Positions 29,025-37,596 of a stretch of DNA of 64,000 nucleotides are shown here, piece after piece. The notes beneath the pieces are model-generated. The model was given only the letters and a program-made list of their open reading frames with translations. It ran no database searches and was not told where the DNA came from. This stretch comes from Anaeromassilibacillus sp. An250 (GTDB lineage Bacteria; Bacillota; Clostridia; Oscillospirales; Acutalibacteraceae), in assembly GCF_002159845.1 (NCBI RefSeq), contig NZ_NFJK01000004.1, forward strand, positions 124,001-188,000, written 5' to 3'. Made by a program: the position numbers and the translations under genes. Each line of letters starts with the position of its first letter. The stretch's first letter is position 1.

Positions 29025-30986
29025 TTATTCGGGCCGAAGAATTACCTTTTTGAACAGGAACATTGTTGCTCCAAAATAGGTCAGGTAAATAGCACAGAAT
29101 AGCAGAATTGTCACCATGCCATAGAACAACACAAGTCCTTCCTGCAAAAACGATTTCCCGAAAAGGAGCTGTGTTCCTGCAATCAGGAAAACGGTAAGTA
29201 TGATGGGGAATAGCAAGGGGATAAAAAACACAGTGGAAAGTTCCTTGCGTATCAAGGCAACCTGTTTCTGACTTGATACGCCCAGCCAATCAATCACCGC
29301 ATAATTTTTCCGGTTTCTGTCTATAGAAGAAAGCTGTTCAAAAGCCAGAACCGAGCAGGAAAGAATGATAAAAATAATACTCAAATACAGCCCGCAGAAG
29401 GAGAGAGTTGTAAATCCGGTCAGTGAATTGGCAACACCCCACGCTTTTACTGTTATCCCCATTGTCATTTTCTCCGGTAGTTCCTGTCCGGGTTGGATGT
29501 CTGGCAACCATTCTCCACTGTTCAAAAACTGTCTTAGTTCGCTTCTAAGCTCCGGGTATCCACCATCCGCCAGTTTCATCACAAGGCGAATTTTCTCCCC
29601 GGATAGCTGTGAAGCCACTTTATCCGGCAGGACAAGCACATATCCATTTGTTCCTGCCATTTGATACTGCTCCATTGGCTCAGTCAGGATCGGCGTTTCC
29701 GCTGCGGTCAAGGTCTGACCATTCAATGTAATTTCAGACTGCTGTTCCAATCTCTGCTGGATGTCATCCACATAATTCCATGTATCACAGTGAACTAAAA
29801 ATTCGTTATTACTTATGGAAACAGACGAAAGCCCTAAAATCTCTCGCAGGCGATTATAGTCAGACAAAGACAAGGCTTCAATGGATTTACCGGGAACTGT
29901 ATATAAGTAATAGGTTGCACTGTCCTCCACCTTGCAGCGTTCCTCCACAAAGGAGAGGACAGAATTCATGCTATCCTTGGTCAAGGGTGCGTCAATGGCT
30001 ACACCGGCGTCATAGGGATAATACGCCTCCATATTGGCCTTATAGCCTGCGCCCATTGTCAGTCCTATAAACATCGTTGTAAGAGAAATCGTCAACAAGA
30101 TTGCCACAACAGCCATTGTACGCCCGGAAGATTGAATACGCCTGCCAATCTGCCCCAAGAAAAACAGATTTTCCTCTCGATATTTTCGCTGGGGGTTTCG
30201 TTTGGCAAGCAGGTACAGCAAAACCGGGATCTTTCGGTGTAGCTCATAAACAGCCACAAGAATTAGCAGACAGGCTCCGCCACAATACAACAATGCTTCA
30301 TTAGTCTGGATGTGAAGTCCTTTTTCCAGCAGAATTACACCTGCAACCATAACAGCAATCGAGAGTAAGCCAGTTAGAACACTCCGAAGCAAAGAATGAA
30401 AACCGATTTCCTCGTTTTTTTGGTTATCGTAAAGCAGATCAATCACTTTTTGCCGCCGGATAACCTTTGCTGCGCGAAACATTCCAAATCCATACATCAG
30501 AATGAAGAAGAAAAGTGTCATTCCCCATGCGCGGAAAGAAAACAAAACCCGATAAGTGTGCGGAACCTCGAAAATATTCTGGATAACCTGATTTAGCAAT
30601 CCGGATAAGCCGGTTCCGATCAAAGCTCCCAGCAAAAAAGCTACCCCGCCAATTATGCCATTTTCCACCAAAAATAGATTGCGGACGGTTTTCACTTCCA
30701 TGCCCATCAGCTCATAGGCAGCAAATTCCTTTTTGCGTTGGCCCAACATGAAGCGAACAGCATATCCAATGACAAACGAGGACATAAAGGCAATTAGTGC
30801 CGACAGTATCAAAATGCCAGTGGTAAGCATTGACATATTTTCTGTCATGGCAAGAATGTCCGGGGAAAGTCCCAGTGCCAAGAAAGAATACATCAATGCC
30901 GCAGTCAGCGTAAGCGTCACAAAGTAGATGATATAATCCCGAAGGCTCCTGCGAATATTCCGAAATGCAAGTTTAGCATACATCAC
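29025..30986 (-). CDS. BceB-type FtsX permease
   Basis: The 653-residue protein has the BceB layout: an N-terminal helix (SLRDYIIYFVTLTLTAALMY), three helices, a further pair, a large outside domain of about 200 residues (roughly 310-510) and three final helices (GLYLSIIFIILSCSVLAFEQ, FFIPLLFPIILTVFLIAG, LFYGMVTILLFCAIYLTYFG). Such permeases with BceA ATPases free lipid II-cycle intermediates from antimicrobial peptides such as bacitracin and also act as sensors. Overlap with the ATPase gene is 14 bases. There is no adjacent BceRS pair; the nearest two-component system is at 26198-28346. Confidence 0.88.
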   Translation of the reverse strand: MMYAKLAFRNIRRSLRDYIIYFVTLTLTAALMYSFLALGLSPDILAMTENMSMLTTGILILSALIAFMSSFVIGYAVRFMLGQRKKEFAAYELMGMEVKTVRNLFLVENGIIGGVAFLLGALIGTGLSGLLNQVIQNIFEVPHTYRVLFSFRAWGMTLFFFILMYGFGMFRAAKVIRRQKVIDLLYDNQKNEEIGFHSLLRSVLTGLLSIAVMVAGVILLEKGLHIQTNEALLYCGGACLLILVAVYELHRKIPVLLYLLAKRNPQRKYREENLFFLGQIGRRIQSSGRTMAVVAILLTISLTTMFIGLTMGAGYKANMEAYYPYDAGVAIDAPLTKDSMNSVLSFVEERCKVEDSATYYLYTVPGKSIEALSLSDYNRLREILGLSSVSISNNEFLVHCDTWNYVDDIQQRLEQQSEITLNGQTLTAAETPILTEPMEQYQMAGTNGYVLVLPDKVASQLSGEKIRLVMKLADGGYPELRSELRQFLNSGEWLPDIQPGQELPEKMTMGITVKAWGVANSLTGFTTLSFCGLYLSIIFIILSCSVLAFEQLSSIDRNRKNYAVIDWLGVSSQKQVALIRKELSTVFFIPLLFPIILTVFLIAGTQLLFGKSFLQEGLVLFYGMVTILLFCAIYLTYFGATMFLFKKVILRPE

Positions 30987-31740
30987 TCACGCCCCCTCCC
31001 GTCATGGTGAGGACATCCAGAATTTTTTCAAAGAAAGTCCTGCGGGAATTGCTGCCTTTGAAAATCTCCGTAAAAATAGTACCGTCACGCAAAAAAAGAA
31101 TACGGTTTGCGTAACTTGCGGAAAAAGCATCGTGTGTTACCATTAAAATTGTCGCTCCAAGCGTTTCATTGATACTCTGGATAGCGGAAAGTAGCATTTG
31201 GGATGAATGGCTGTCCAGAGCGCCCGTAGGTTCATCTGCCAAAATCAGTTTGGGTTGATTGATGATTGCCCTGGCGCAAGCACATCGTTGCTTCTGACCG
31301 CCAGACACCTGATAGGGATATTTGTCAAGAATATCCGTGATGTTCAGCTTTCCGGCTATTTCTCGTACCCTACCATCAATCTCACCTGCGGGAACTCTAT
31401 TGATTGTCAATGCCAAAGCAATATTCTCGCTAATGGTCAGAGTGTCCAGCAGGTTAAAGTCCTGAAACACAAATCCAAGGTTCTCCCGGCGAAACCGGGC
31501 AATCTGCTTTTCATTGATTTCCGTCACATCGGTTCCATTCAGATAGATATGCCCTGCGCTGACCGTATCAATGGTGGAAATGCAGTTGAGCAGAGTGGTC
31601 TTGCCGGAACCGGATGCCCCCATAATCCCCACAAATTCCCCTTCCTGAACAGAAAAGCTAATATCCTGAATTGCTTTTGTGACATTACCTTTGCTGCCGT
31701 AATATTTTTGGATATGTTCCAGTTTCAAAACTTCATTCAT
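30973..31740 (-). CDS. BceA-type ABC transporter ATPase
   Basis: The 255-residue ATPase has Walker A GASGSGKTT, Q-loop FVFQDFNLLDTL, signature VSGGQKQR, Walker [13 protein letters not shown] and H-loop THD. These features place it in the LolD/BceA group that serves FtsX permeases. A strong GAAGGAGG precedes the ATG. It is the first gene of the operon with the permease and winged-helix copy 3. The function is likely resistance to cell-wall-targeting peptides. Confidence 0.93.
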   Translation of the reverse strand: MNEVLKLEHIQKYYGSKGNVTKAIQDISFSVQEGEFVGIMGASGSGKTTLLNCISTIDTVSAGHIYLNGTDVTEINEKQIARFRRENLGFVFQDFNLLDTLTISENIALALTINRVPAGEIDGRVREIAGKLNITDILDKYPYQVSGGQKQRCACARAIINQPKLILADEPTGALDSHSSQMLLSAIQSINETLGATILMVTHDAFSASYANRILFLRDGTIFTEIFKGSNSRRTFFEKILDVLTMTGGGVSDVC

Positions 31741-31796
31741 ATAGGCAGACCTCCTTCATCGTTTTTAATAGCTTGATAGCGGCACCCCCATTCAAA

Positions 31797-31842
31797 AGAG
31801 CCGATAACCACAAGAAATTAGACCTTGTGTGTTATCGGCTCT
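31797..31842 (-). terminator. Terminator at the end of the KTR gene
   Basis: AGAGCCGATAAC and GTTATCGGCTCT, with an inner CACAAG/CTTGTG stem, form a long perfect hairpin overlapping the KTR stop codon. Confidence 0.85.
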
Positions 31843-32029
31843 GCGGCTGTGCGTCTGGCGCTTTGATAACGGATATATTGAATTGTTCAACATCAATTAG
31901 ACATTCGCTTTTACATTTTGGACAAAAGAGAGGAAAATTTTTCAGAATAGTATCTTCTCTAACTTTGTCGCGCGTTTTATTTCCACAGATCGGGCAGCGT
32001 ATAAACTCTGTTTTTTCCATATCCATCAT
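31832..32029 (-). CDS. Cysteine-rich KTR-domain protein
   Basis: The 65-residue protein has a compact zinc ribbon: CPICGNKTRDKVREDT and FCPKCKSECLIDVEQF, with two CxxC pairs. The KTR signature is seen in small proteins of Firmicute conjugative elements; its role is not known and may be nucleic-acid binding. It starts at ATG 32029, overlapping the stop of the 40-residue gene upstream by ATGA, so the two are translated together. Confidence 0.85.
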   Translation of the reverse strand: MMDMEKTEFIRCPICGNKTRDKVREDTILKNFPLFCPKCKSECLIDVEQFNISVIKAPDAQPQSR

Positions 32030-32148
32030 TTTTCATCCCGGTTTTTATCCTGTTTCTTTTTTTCCTCCCGATATTTACGGATAAGTTTATTCCGAACAGG
32101 AATACCAACACCAATCAGAAGCACTACTGCTAAAATCGTGAAATCCAT
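32026..32148 (-). CDS. 40-residue single-helix membrane peptide
   Basis: A short gene with a GTGAGGTGG ribosome site: one membrane helix (MDFTILAVVLLIGVGIPV) followed by a very basic cytoplasmic tail (RNKLIRKYREEKKKQ). It is 10 bases after the ABC-2 permease gene and overlaps the KTR gene. The context suggests a small subunit or anchor for the GntR-controlled transporter. I know no named family. Confidence 0.7.
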   Translation of the reverse strand: MDFTILAVVLLIGVGIPVRNKLIRKYREEKKKQDKNRDEK

Positions 32149-32158
32149 ACTATCCACC

Positions 32159-32806
32159 TCACATTTCTTTATTTTTCATAATCTGAACAGAGAACCAGAT
32201 CGACACAGCATACATAACAATCACCAGCGCAATCGCAAGAGTGAGAAGCAGCACAGGTGAACTGGCAATCGCGTTGATAATGGGGTTATCAGCAGGCAGT
32301 TTAGGAAGAAGAAACAAAGTCACTAAAAATCCCGCAACCGGAATATACATAAACACCCGGCCTTTGATAGAGCCAAATTTGTAATATCCGGGAATTTGAA
32401 ATACCGTGTAAAGTGCAAACAAGAACAGGCCGCCAATGGCCGCACTGATAATATCAAACGGTTCAACGGTTTCTCCCAATGCCCGTAATACAATCGGCTG
32501 TGTGATAAGGGACACCACCAAAGCGATAACTCCAAGCACAACAACAAAAAGATACCGTCCCATCACCATTTCACTTTTCTTTACAGGCAAAATACCATAT
32601 AGGCGTTCCATGCTATTTTTTTCTGTGACGGAGAAAGTATAGCCGGTTGTCATGGCGATAAAGCACATGGCGAAAGAAACTCCTGTCAATATAGAGCGGT
32701 TGATTGCTGCAAAAGCGATGGGGAGAAGCATAGTAAACCCAATCACTTTGACATACGGTTTTACAAGGGAAAAATCCAGTCTTGTAGCTTTCAATATATT
32801 ACTCAT
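32159..32806 (-). CDS. ABC-2 type permease
   Basis: The 215-residue protein has six predicted helices (first: VIGFTMLLPIAFAAI; last: VLLLTLAIALVIVMYAVSIW). The start is ATG 32806 after AAAGGTGAGG, overlapping the ATPase stop by eight bases. With the upstream ATPase and GntR regulator it forms a YtrA/YtrB-like set; such systems respond to cell-wall antibiotics. The length fits the small ABC2 membrane proteins. Confidence 0.82.
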   Translation of the reverse strand: MSNILKATRLDFSLVKPYVKVIGFTMLLPIAFAAINRSILTGVSFAMCFIAMTTGYTFSVTEKNSMERLYGILPVKKSEMVMGRYLFVVVLGVIALVVSLITQPIVLRALGETVEPFDIISAAIGGLFLFALYTVFQIPGYYKFGSIKGRVFMYIPVAGFLVTLFLLPKLPADNPIINAIASSPVLLLTLAIALVIVMYAVSIWFSVQIMKNKEM

Positions 32807-33659
32807 AATCCTCACCTTTCTTGCTTGTAAACACAACGATTTCGTCAATGGTAGCCGGTTCAATGTCCAATGCAGTAAATGAGCCAATATCCTCGGTTTT
32901 TACCAGAGCTTCAAAACCAGTCGGGAAAGTACGAACGCCAACCGCCTTCGCTTGTAGATCAGCGGAAAGTTCATCTATACCACCCTTAACGATGCGGAAC
33001 ATATCAACAAATTCATCCTTGCTGCCGGTGAAAAAAAGTTCCCCATAGCTGATGTATGTGATATAATCAGCAGCTCGTTCCAAATCGCCAGTAATATGGG
33101 TGGAAAATAAAACGCTGTGTTCTCCGTCCTCAATGTATTCCGAGAGGATCTGAAGCAATTCATCTCTGGAAACTGGGTCAAGGCCGCTGGTAGGTTCATC
33201 CAAAATCAGCAGCTTTGCGTCATAGGAGAACGCACAAGCCAGCATCAACTTCATCTGCATCCCCTTTGACAGTTCTTTGACCTTTTTGGTCGGAGCGATA
33301 TGAAATTTCCGTAGCATTTCACTAAAACGCTCCGAGTTCCAGTTGGGATAGAAAACAGAGATGGATTTTTCTACCTCAGAAACTTTCCAATCATCACTGA
33401 AATAGTTGGTATCAAACACAACGCCCAGCTCGGCTTTTGCCTTCTGTTCGTCAGCGATATTGTCCAAGCCCATGATTTTGATTTCTCCGCCGTTGCGTTT
33501 GAGCATATTCAGAATGAGCTTAATTGTAGTTGTTTTGCCGGAACCGTTCGGCCCGATCAGCCCCATGATATAGCCTTTGGGGAGCGTAAAAGTAATGTTA
33601 TGAAGCTGAAAACTGTCGAAAGATTTTGACAGATTTTTTACTTCCAAGTAATTAGTCAT
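32799..33659 (-). CDS. ABC transporter ATPase (GntR-linked)
   Basis: The 286-residue ATPase has Walker A GPNGSGKTT, Q-loop VVFDTNYFSDDW (a rather divergent Q-loop with Asp-Thr in place of the usual Gln), signature ELSKGMQMK (SKGMQ instead of SGGQ), Walker B LLILDEPTSGLDP and H-loop STH. The signature variant SKGM is common in YtrB/bacteriocin ABC ATPases of Firmicutes. It overlaps both neighbours. Likely peptide-antibiotic or lipid II-related efflux. Confidence 0.9.
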   Translation of the reverse strand: MTNYLEVKNLSKSFDSFQLHNITFTLPKGYIMGLIGPNGSGKTTTIKLILNMLKRNGGEIKIMGLDNIADEQKAKAELGVVFDTNYFSDDWKVSEVEKSISVFYPNWNSERFSEMLRKFHIAPTKKVKELSKGMQMKLMLACAFSYDAKLLILDEPTSGLDPVSRDELLQILSEYIEDGEHSVLFSTHITGDLERAADYITYISYGELFFTGSKDEFVDMFRIVKGGIDELSADLQAKAVGVRTFPTGFEALVKTEDIGSFTALDIEPATIDEIVVFTSKKGEDYE

Positions 33660-34035
33660 CTGTATTCGCCTCCAATAAAATATCTAAAAGATGATGTAGT
33701 TCCTCATTAGATAGGTTAGCAATTTTTGCTGCTTTTATAGCTTCTGTTAAGCTATTTTCCACTTTGCAAATTAGTTGCTCCTTCATAAGTTCGGAACCGC
33801 TGCCAAGTACAAAACAACCGCGGCCCTGAACATTCTTGACAAACCCTTCCTGTTCCAGTTCTGTATAGGCCCTTGTAACTGTCAAAACACTGATCTTTAA
33901 GTCCTTTGCCAGAGTGCGGAGAGAAGGCAAGGCTTCTTCCTCTTTTAGTTCTCCCGACAGGATAGCGGCTTTGACCTGCTGTTTAATTTGCTCGTAAATG
34001 GGTACACCTGATACATTTGAAATAATTAGCTTCAA
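33652..34035 (-). CDS. GntR-family regulator, YtrA subfamily
   Basis: The 127-residue protein has a GntR winged helix (VPIYEQIKQQVKAAILSGEL, EALPSLRTLAKDLKISVLTV, AYTELEQEGFVKNVQGRGCF) and only a short tail instead of a ligand domain, as in YtrA. The start is TTG 34035 behind GGAGGGGTGAGG; the ATG next to it is out of frame. A perfect 7-bp inverted repeat lies just upstream at 34061-34084. It represses its own operon until cell-wall stress, by analogy with Ytr. Confidence 0.88.
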   Translation of the reverse strand: MKLIISNVSGVPIYEQIKQQVKAAILSGELKEEEALPSLRTLAKDLKISVLTVTRAYTELEQEGFVKNVQGRGCFVLGSGSELMKEQLICKVENSLTEAIKAAKIANLSNEELHHLLDILLEANTDD

Positions 34036-34060
34036 TCCATCCTCACCCCTCCTGTTTCAA

Positions 34061-34084
34061 CTGTTATGCTTTTATGTATAACAG
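34061..34084. promoter_or_regulatory. GntR/YtrA operator
   Basis: CTGTTAT-N10-ATAACAG is a perfect inverted repeat 26 bases before the GntR start, overlapping the likely -10 region (TATACTG read leftwards). Confidence 0.75.
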
Positions 34085-34256
34085 TATAACACACAAAACA
34101 GAAGAAGGCAATATATATTAAAAAGTTCACAATTAAGAGCAACGGAATTTTTGAACGCAGCATAGTCCTGCGCCAAATTTCACCAGTGATATTTGCAATT
34201 TTTCTGCATTTTTGGTCGGCAATAACGCCTAAAAAGTAAGTATGTCTATAATAGCA

Positions 34257-34287
34257 GCCGCAGGCTGGGAAATCCCCAACCTGCGGC
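34257..34287 (-). terminator. Terminator of the long backbone operon
   Basis: GCCGCAGG with TTGGGG and their complements CCTGCGGC form a strong stem after the 66-residue gene. This is where the long leftward backbone transcript ends. Confidence 0.8.
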
Positions 34288-34302
34288 CTCGCTGCGGCAA
34301 AA

Positions 34303-34503
34303 TCACTCTGCCGCAATTTCCCATTCTCTCAAATTGAACTCACTCAGCGGATAAATTTCCGAGGCAGATGCCTCGAAGCCAAGCGTAATATCTCCGCTGC
34401 TGTTGATGCCCTCCAGAACGCGTTCGATAGCGCCGTCATCATGGCGCAGCAGCATTCCGGCTTGAATTTCTGTACCATGCTTGTCGTAGTATCTCAGCCG
34501 CAT
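34303..34503 (-). CDS. Small beta-rich backbone protein
   Basis: The 66-residue protein (MRLRYYDKHGTEIQAGMLLR, IERVLEGINSSGDITLGFEA, YPLSEFNLREWEIAAE) looks like a small beta-barrel found in Firmicute mobile elements. It overlaps the preceding gene by one base. A broken relic of its 3' end is at 21671-21714. The function is unknown. Confidence 0.65.
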   Translation of the reverse strand: MRLRYYDKHGTEIQAGMLLRHDDGAIERVLEGINSSGDITLGFEASASEIYPLSEFNLREWEIAAE

Positions 34504-35198
34504 TACTTACCTCCAACAGCCGCCTTATCGTAATAGTGAACATAGACATTGTAATCCCGGGATCGGGTGATCATCCGAATCCAGATATATAGGTGGTCGG
34601 TTTCGGAATAGAGGTTGAACTCCGTTGCCTCGCTGGTGGCCTGCGCGTACCTGCAGAACCGCCGCATGGTGTCCAGCGTCTTGAAAGCCGGCAGCTTGAA
34701 CAGGGCGTTCTGGAACTCGTCGATCTCCTTCACCAGCTCCGGCGCCGGCTTTTTCCCAGGCACATTGTGCCAGGTTGTCCACCACCGATAGCCGTCATAA
34801 TCCGAGCGGGAGTAAACGACCTCGCTGACAGGCCGGCCAGTGAGCTGCATGGGCGGCGTATCGGTGTGCTGAAATACTTCCTCAAAGGTGCAGGAGGTCT
34901 TCAGATAGCAGACACGCCCTTTTGCGGGTGCCGGGAGTCTGCCGCGCTTCACTGCATCCCATTCTGTGAGGGGCAAGGGGGCATGGGCGGCATCACGAAG
35001 GGCCTCATCCATGCCACAGGCTTCACAGATCTGCACATCCGCATAGCGGCTGAGGGCATTGACCATCAGGTGGGCTGCCAGAGGGGCGCCGCACCGCAGG
35101 CATTGGGGCGGCTCTGCGGCGTCGCCGTCCGCGTACAACTTTTTGTCCTTACGCCAGGCCGCTTCTAACAAGTCCTTGGGATATAATTTGATCTTCAT
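34503..35198 (-). CDS. Zinc-ribbon hypothetical protein, long paralogue
   Basis: The 231-residue protein has an N-terminal zinc ribbon (CLRCGAPLA about residue 33 and CEACGMDEAL about residue 58), with the sequence ALSRYADVQICEACGMDEAL strongly matching the 101-residue protein at 40448 (SLSRYAHVYICEKCWMDEAL). The rest is soluble with Trp/Tyr-rich stretches (YDGYRWWTTWHNVPGK). It overlaps the neighbours at both ends. It seems to be a backbone protein of unknown role. Confidence 0.65.
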   Translation of the reverse strand: MKIKLYPKDLLEAAWRKDKKLYADGDAAEPPQCLRCGAPLAAHLMVNALSRYADVQICEACGMDEALRDAAHAPLPLTEWDAVKRGRLPAPAKGRVCYLKTSCTFEEVFQHTDTPPMQLTGRPVSEVVYSRSDYDGYRWWTTWHNVPGKKPAPELVKEIDEFQNALFKLPAFKTLDTMRRFCRYAQATSEATEFNLYSETDHLYIWIRMITRSRDYNVYVHYYDKAAVGGK

Positions 35199-36001
35199 GA
35201 TTTTGTGCTCCTTTTTCTGGATTTCTTTTTTGTTGCCTTTTGGCGGACTTCGGTTGTTTCTTTGAATGTCTGAGCAAGGGACGGGTCATGCCTTGCGTCA
35301 CTTTTCCTGCGGCGTTCTTCAGACCAGGGCATATAAACAGGTAATTCGTTTTGATACAGAGCCAGCAGGTCAGACGCCATATCTTCCCGGCGGCGATACA
35401 GACTGCTCCGCGCAATATTGGTGTCACAGTCTGTGATGGTGGTTCGCAGCATGATCCCGCGCTGCTCAAAGGTAAAGCGCCGGTGATGTGCCGGATCTTC
35501 GGCCTCGATCCGCAGCGGGGGCGTGTCATTGGAATTTTGCAGCCTGCGCCACCCGCTGTAATCTGTATAGCAGAAATCCGGAATGTGGTTTGCCAGCCGC
35601 TGAAGTGCCTGATAGAGCCGCTCATATCGCCGGCCGAGTTCTCCCTTTAAGCGCCGTGTATAGTAGGTGTAGCCGTCTGGGTCCAGCTTTTTCAGCTTTT
35701 TGGCGTTGAAGAGGTATTCCACATATTCCACGCCGTCTTCCAGCCGGACCTGGCCGGTGCGTTCCCCCAGTCCATTTCGCTTGATCCAGGCATAAAATCG
35801 TTTGCCGGTGGACTTGGTATTGATAAATCCACAATCCTTGGGACACAGGCCGCCCAGATTGACCGTGAGGCTGTCCCAGAAGACCAGCTGGCCGAAGCTT
35901 TCCTGATAGAGTTTGATGGCGAGATTGCCCTCCGGATAGGTGGCAATCTTGATGGTCAGGGCATATTCCGTTCCTTTCATGTTAAATGGTATTGGTTTCA
36001 T
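35195..36001 (-). CDS. DUF4313-type protein with basic tail
   Basis: The 268-residue protein opens with a DUF4313-like beta unit (YPEGNLAIKLYQESFGQLVF, DSLTVNLGG). Its second half includes FCYTDYSGWRRLQNSNDTPP and EDPAHHRRFTFEQRGIMLRT, which closely parallel the 106-residue protein at 36163, and it ends in a Lys/Arg-rich tail that could bind nucleic acid. It overlaps the zinc-ribbon gene by ATGA. Backbone gene, function unknown. Confidence 0.7.
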   Translation of the reverse strand: MKPIPFNMKGTEYALTIKIATYPEGNLAIKLYQESFGQLVFWDSLTVNLGGLCPKDCGFINTKSTGKRFYAWIKRNGLGERTGQVRLEDGVEYVEYLFNAKKLKKLDPDGYTYYTRRLKGELGRRYERLYQALQRLANHIPDFCYTDYSGWRRLQNSNDTPPLRIEAEDPAHHRRFTFEQRGIMLRTTITDCDTNIARSSLYRRREDMASDLLALYQNELPVYMPWSEERRRKSDARHDPSLAQTFKETTEVRQKATKKKSRKRSTKS

Positions 36002-36017
36002 GATTTCCCCCGGAACA

Positions 36018-36054
36018 AGGACCAGCAGGCCGCAAAGAGCAGCCTGCCGGTCCT
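36018..36054 (-). terminator. Hairpin between the paralogous genes
   Basis: AGGACC-AGCAGGC and GCCTGCCGGTCCT form a strong stem downstream of the gene at 36163. The T tract is poor, so activity is uncertain. Confidence 0.5.
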
Positions 36055-36162
36055 CGTGATAAGCCTGCCGCCGAGGGCAGGGTGGAGGAGGCGTTCAAAA
36101 CGCCCCCGTTTCTTTGAATTCTAAACTGATTTTGGGCGTTGCTTACCGGCCCCTTGATGCAA

Positions 36163-36480
36163 TTAGGCCGCATCGCTGTCAAACAGACGGCGCAGTTCGG
36201 CGGCCAGCTCCGTGCGGTTCCGGCACGATATGTGATTCACCGTGCCGCAGTTGCCGCCGTTCTGGTCCATTTTGCCGACAGTGATGCTCAAATCTCTGCC
36301 TTCCTGTGTGATCCACAGGCGGCGGCTCAACGAGGGATCTTCCGCCACGATCCACAGCGGCCGCTGGCGTGTCATGTAGGACTGCGTGGGAGACCGCCAT
36401 CCGCTGTAATCAGAAAAGCGGAATCCCGGAACATCCATCCGTCGCTTTGCCAATGCGGCATAGATTTCTCTGTACTTCAT
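36163..36480 (-). CDS. Small paralogue of the DUF4313-type protein's C-terminal half
   Basis: The 105-residue protein (MKYREIYAALAKRRMDVPGF, FSDYSGWRSPTQSY, EDPSLSRRLWITQEGRDLSI, SCRNRTELAAELRRLF) matches residues 115-235 of the protein at 35195. So one unit occurs alone and fused to DUF4313. It overlaps the upstream gene. The start is ATG 36480; an ATG three codons earlier is possible. Function unknown. Confidence 0.65.
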   Translation of the reverse strand: MKYREIYAALAKRRMDVPGFRFSDYSGWRSPTQSYMTRQRPLWIVAEDPSLSRRLWITQEGRDLSITVGKMDQNGGNCGTVNHISCRNRTELAAELRRLFDSDAA

Positions 36481-37226
36481 GCACTGCATCTCCCCGCTGC
36501 GAGAGGGCCGCCGTCAGAAGCATCGTCTGTCAGGCCGAGTTTCCAGCACAGGGCAAGAACCTCGGAATCAGAAACACGATAGAGCTGCCGCTTGGCGTAC
36601 TTGGGACGGAAGCAGAAGATGCCATTATCAAACAGGAATTTCCCATCCTTACTGCCGTAGGTGCAGCTGCGGCCCGCCAGCAGACATTTCATCCGGTCAG
36701 CATCTTTTTCAATCTTCTCATAGTCGTACCAGATGCTGTGCTGGACGGCAACATCCAGATTGCGGTTTTTCCGGCAGCGGTGTTCCAGAAACTGCAGCAG
36801 CCGCCAGCAGACCTCGGCACGCTTTTCCACGGTCTGGTTTTCGTTGAAGCTCAATGTAAAGTAGGAGTAATCCCGCCCGGACAGGCCATAGCCGTGAAGC
36901 GTATTGCTGAAATCATTGCACCAGAAGAAAAGATCCCACTGACAGCTCCGGAAAGGCGCCGGCTCGGTATCCTCATACTGATAACAGACGAAATTTTGGG
37001 CGATGGCGTCCATGAGGGGATTCATGACAGAATTTCGTGCTTCAGCGGCCATGACCAGGGCTTGGCCCTCATCAGCCACTGTATGCGCACGGCGGTTGGC
37101 TTCCTTCTGTTCTTCCGTATAGACGAACTGAATGCGCACGGAATGAACATCGTACATAGCGTAGCCCCGTTCGACCCATTCCGGGCCTGAAGGCGCAATA
37201 TAGGACTTGTCATGCCATAAGTTCAT
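36477..37226 (-). CDS. Hypothetical backbone protein, 249 residues
   Basis: A soluble protein beginning MNLWHDKSYIAPSGPEWVER with many aromatic residues (FRSCQWDLFFWCNDFSNTLH) and several Cys, but no recognisable motif. It overlaps the next gene by ATGA and follows the DpnD/PcfM-like gene. The ribosome site is AAGGGAGAG. It is part of the coupled backbone set; I cannot assign a function. Confidence 0.6.
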   Translation of the reverse strand: MNLWHDKSYIAPSGPEWVERGYAMYDVHSVRIQFVYTEEQKEANRRAHTVADEGQALVMAAEARNSVMNPLMDAIAQNFVCYQYEDTEPAPFRSCQWDLFFWCNDFSNTLHGYGLSGRDYSYFTLSFNENQTVEKRAEVCWRLLQFLEHRCRKNRNLDVAVQHSIWYDYEKIEKDADRMKCLLAGRSCTYGSKDGKFLFDNGIFCFRPKYAKRQLYRVSDSEVLALCWKLGLTDDASDGGPLAAGRCSA

Positions 37227-37251
37227 GTTTATCTCTCCCTTGTGGTAATGG

Positions 37252-37482
37252 CTAAAATTCTCTCCACCCGGTCGTTTTCCCGGTCTTATTGTGTCGCGCC
37301 ATGATCAGGCGGGTAGTAGGTGCTGAGGGCTGTACCACCAATTCCCCTTGCTTGTAGGCAGCTTCGGCTGTTTCCAGCGCATGGGAAAGGTCATAAGCCT
37401 CCACGGGAAACTCCTGAACGACCTGTTCTTCAATCGTTACGGTGTATTTCCTCAGCATTGGGTGAGATGGTTTTTTCTTCAT
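37252..37482 (-). CDS. DpnD/PcfM-like small protein
   Basis: The 76-residue protein (YTVTIEEQVVQEFPVEAYDL, SHALETAEAAYKQGELVVQP) has the beta-alpha-beta shape and the TVTI-EE-V-V pattern of DpnD/PcfM family proteins, which are common on enterococcal and clostridial conjugative plasmids. Their function is not established. AAGGAGTAG precedes the ATG. Confidence 0.6.
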   Translation of the reverse strand: MKKKPSHPMLRKYTVTIEEQVVQEFPVEAYDLSHALETAEAAYKQGELVVQPSAPTTRLIMARHNKTGKTTGWREF

Positions 37483-37500
37483 ATTCTACTCCTTTATAAA

Positions 37501-37544
37501 GAAAGGGACCGGCAGACCATAGCGGTACGGTTTGCCGATCCCTT
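37501..37544 (-). terminator. Terminator upstream of the DpnD/PcfM-like gene
   Basis: AAAGGGACCGGCA and TGCCGATCCCTTT pair around a GTACCG-containing loop; read leftwards it ends in CTTTCTTTAT. It would stop or attenuate transcription coming from 37597. Confidence 0.65.
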
Positions 37545-37596
37545 TGTAATGATGGCCTCTGCCCATTTGGCAGAGCATTTGGCTGGCGTAGGAAAA

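Noticed and set aside
34061-34084. Inverted repeat before the GntR gene as a transposon end
   Set aside because: Its position over the GntR promoter and the YtrA-type regulator make an operator the better explanation; no second end is seen.
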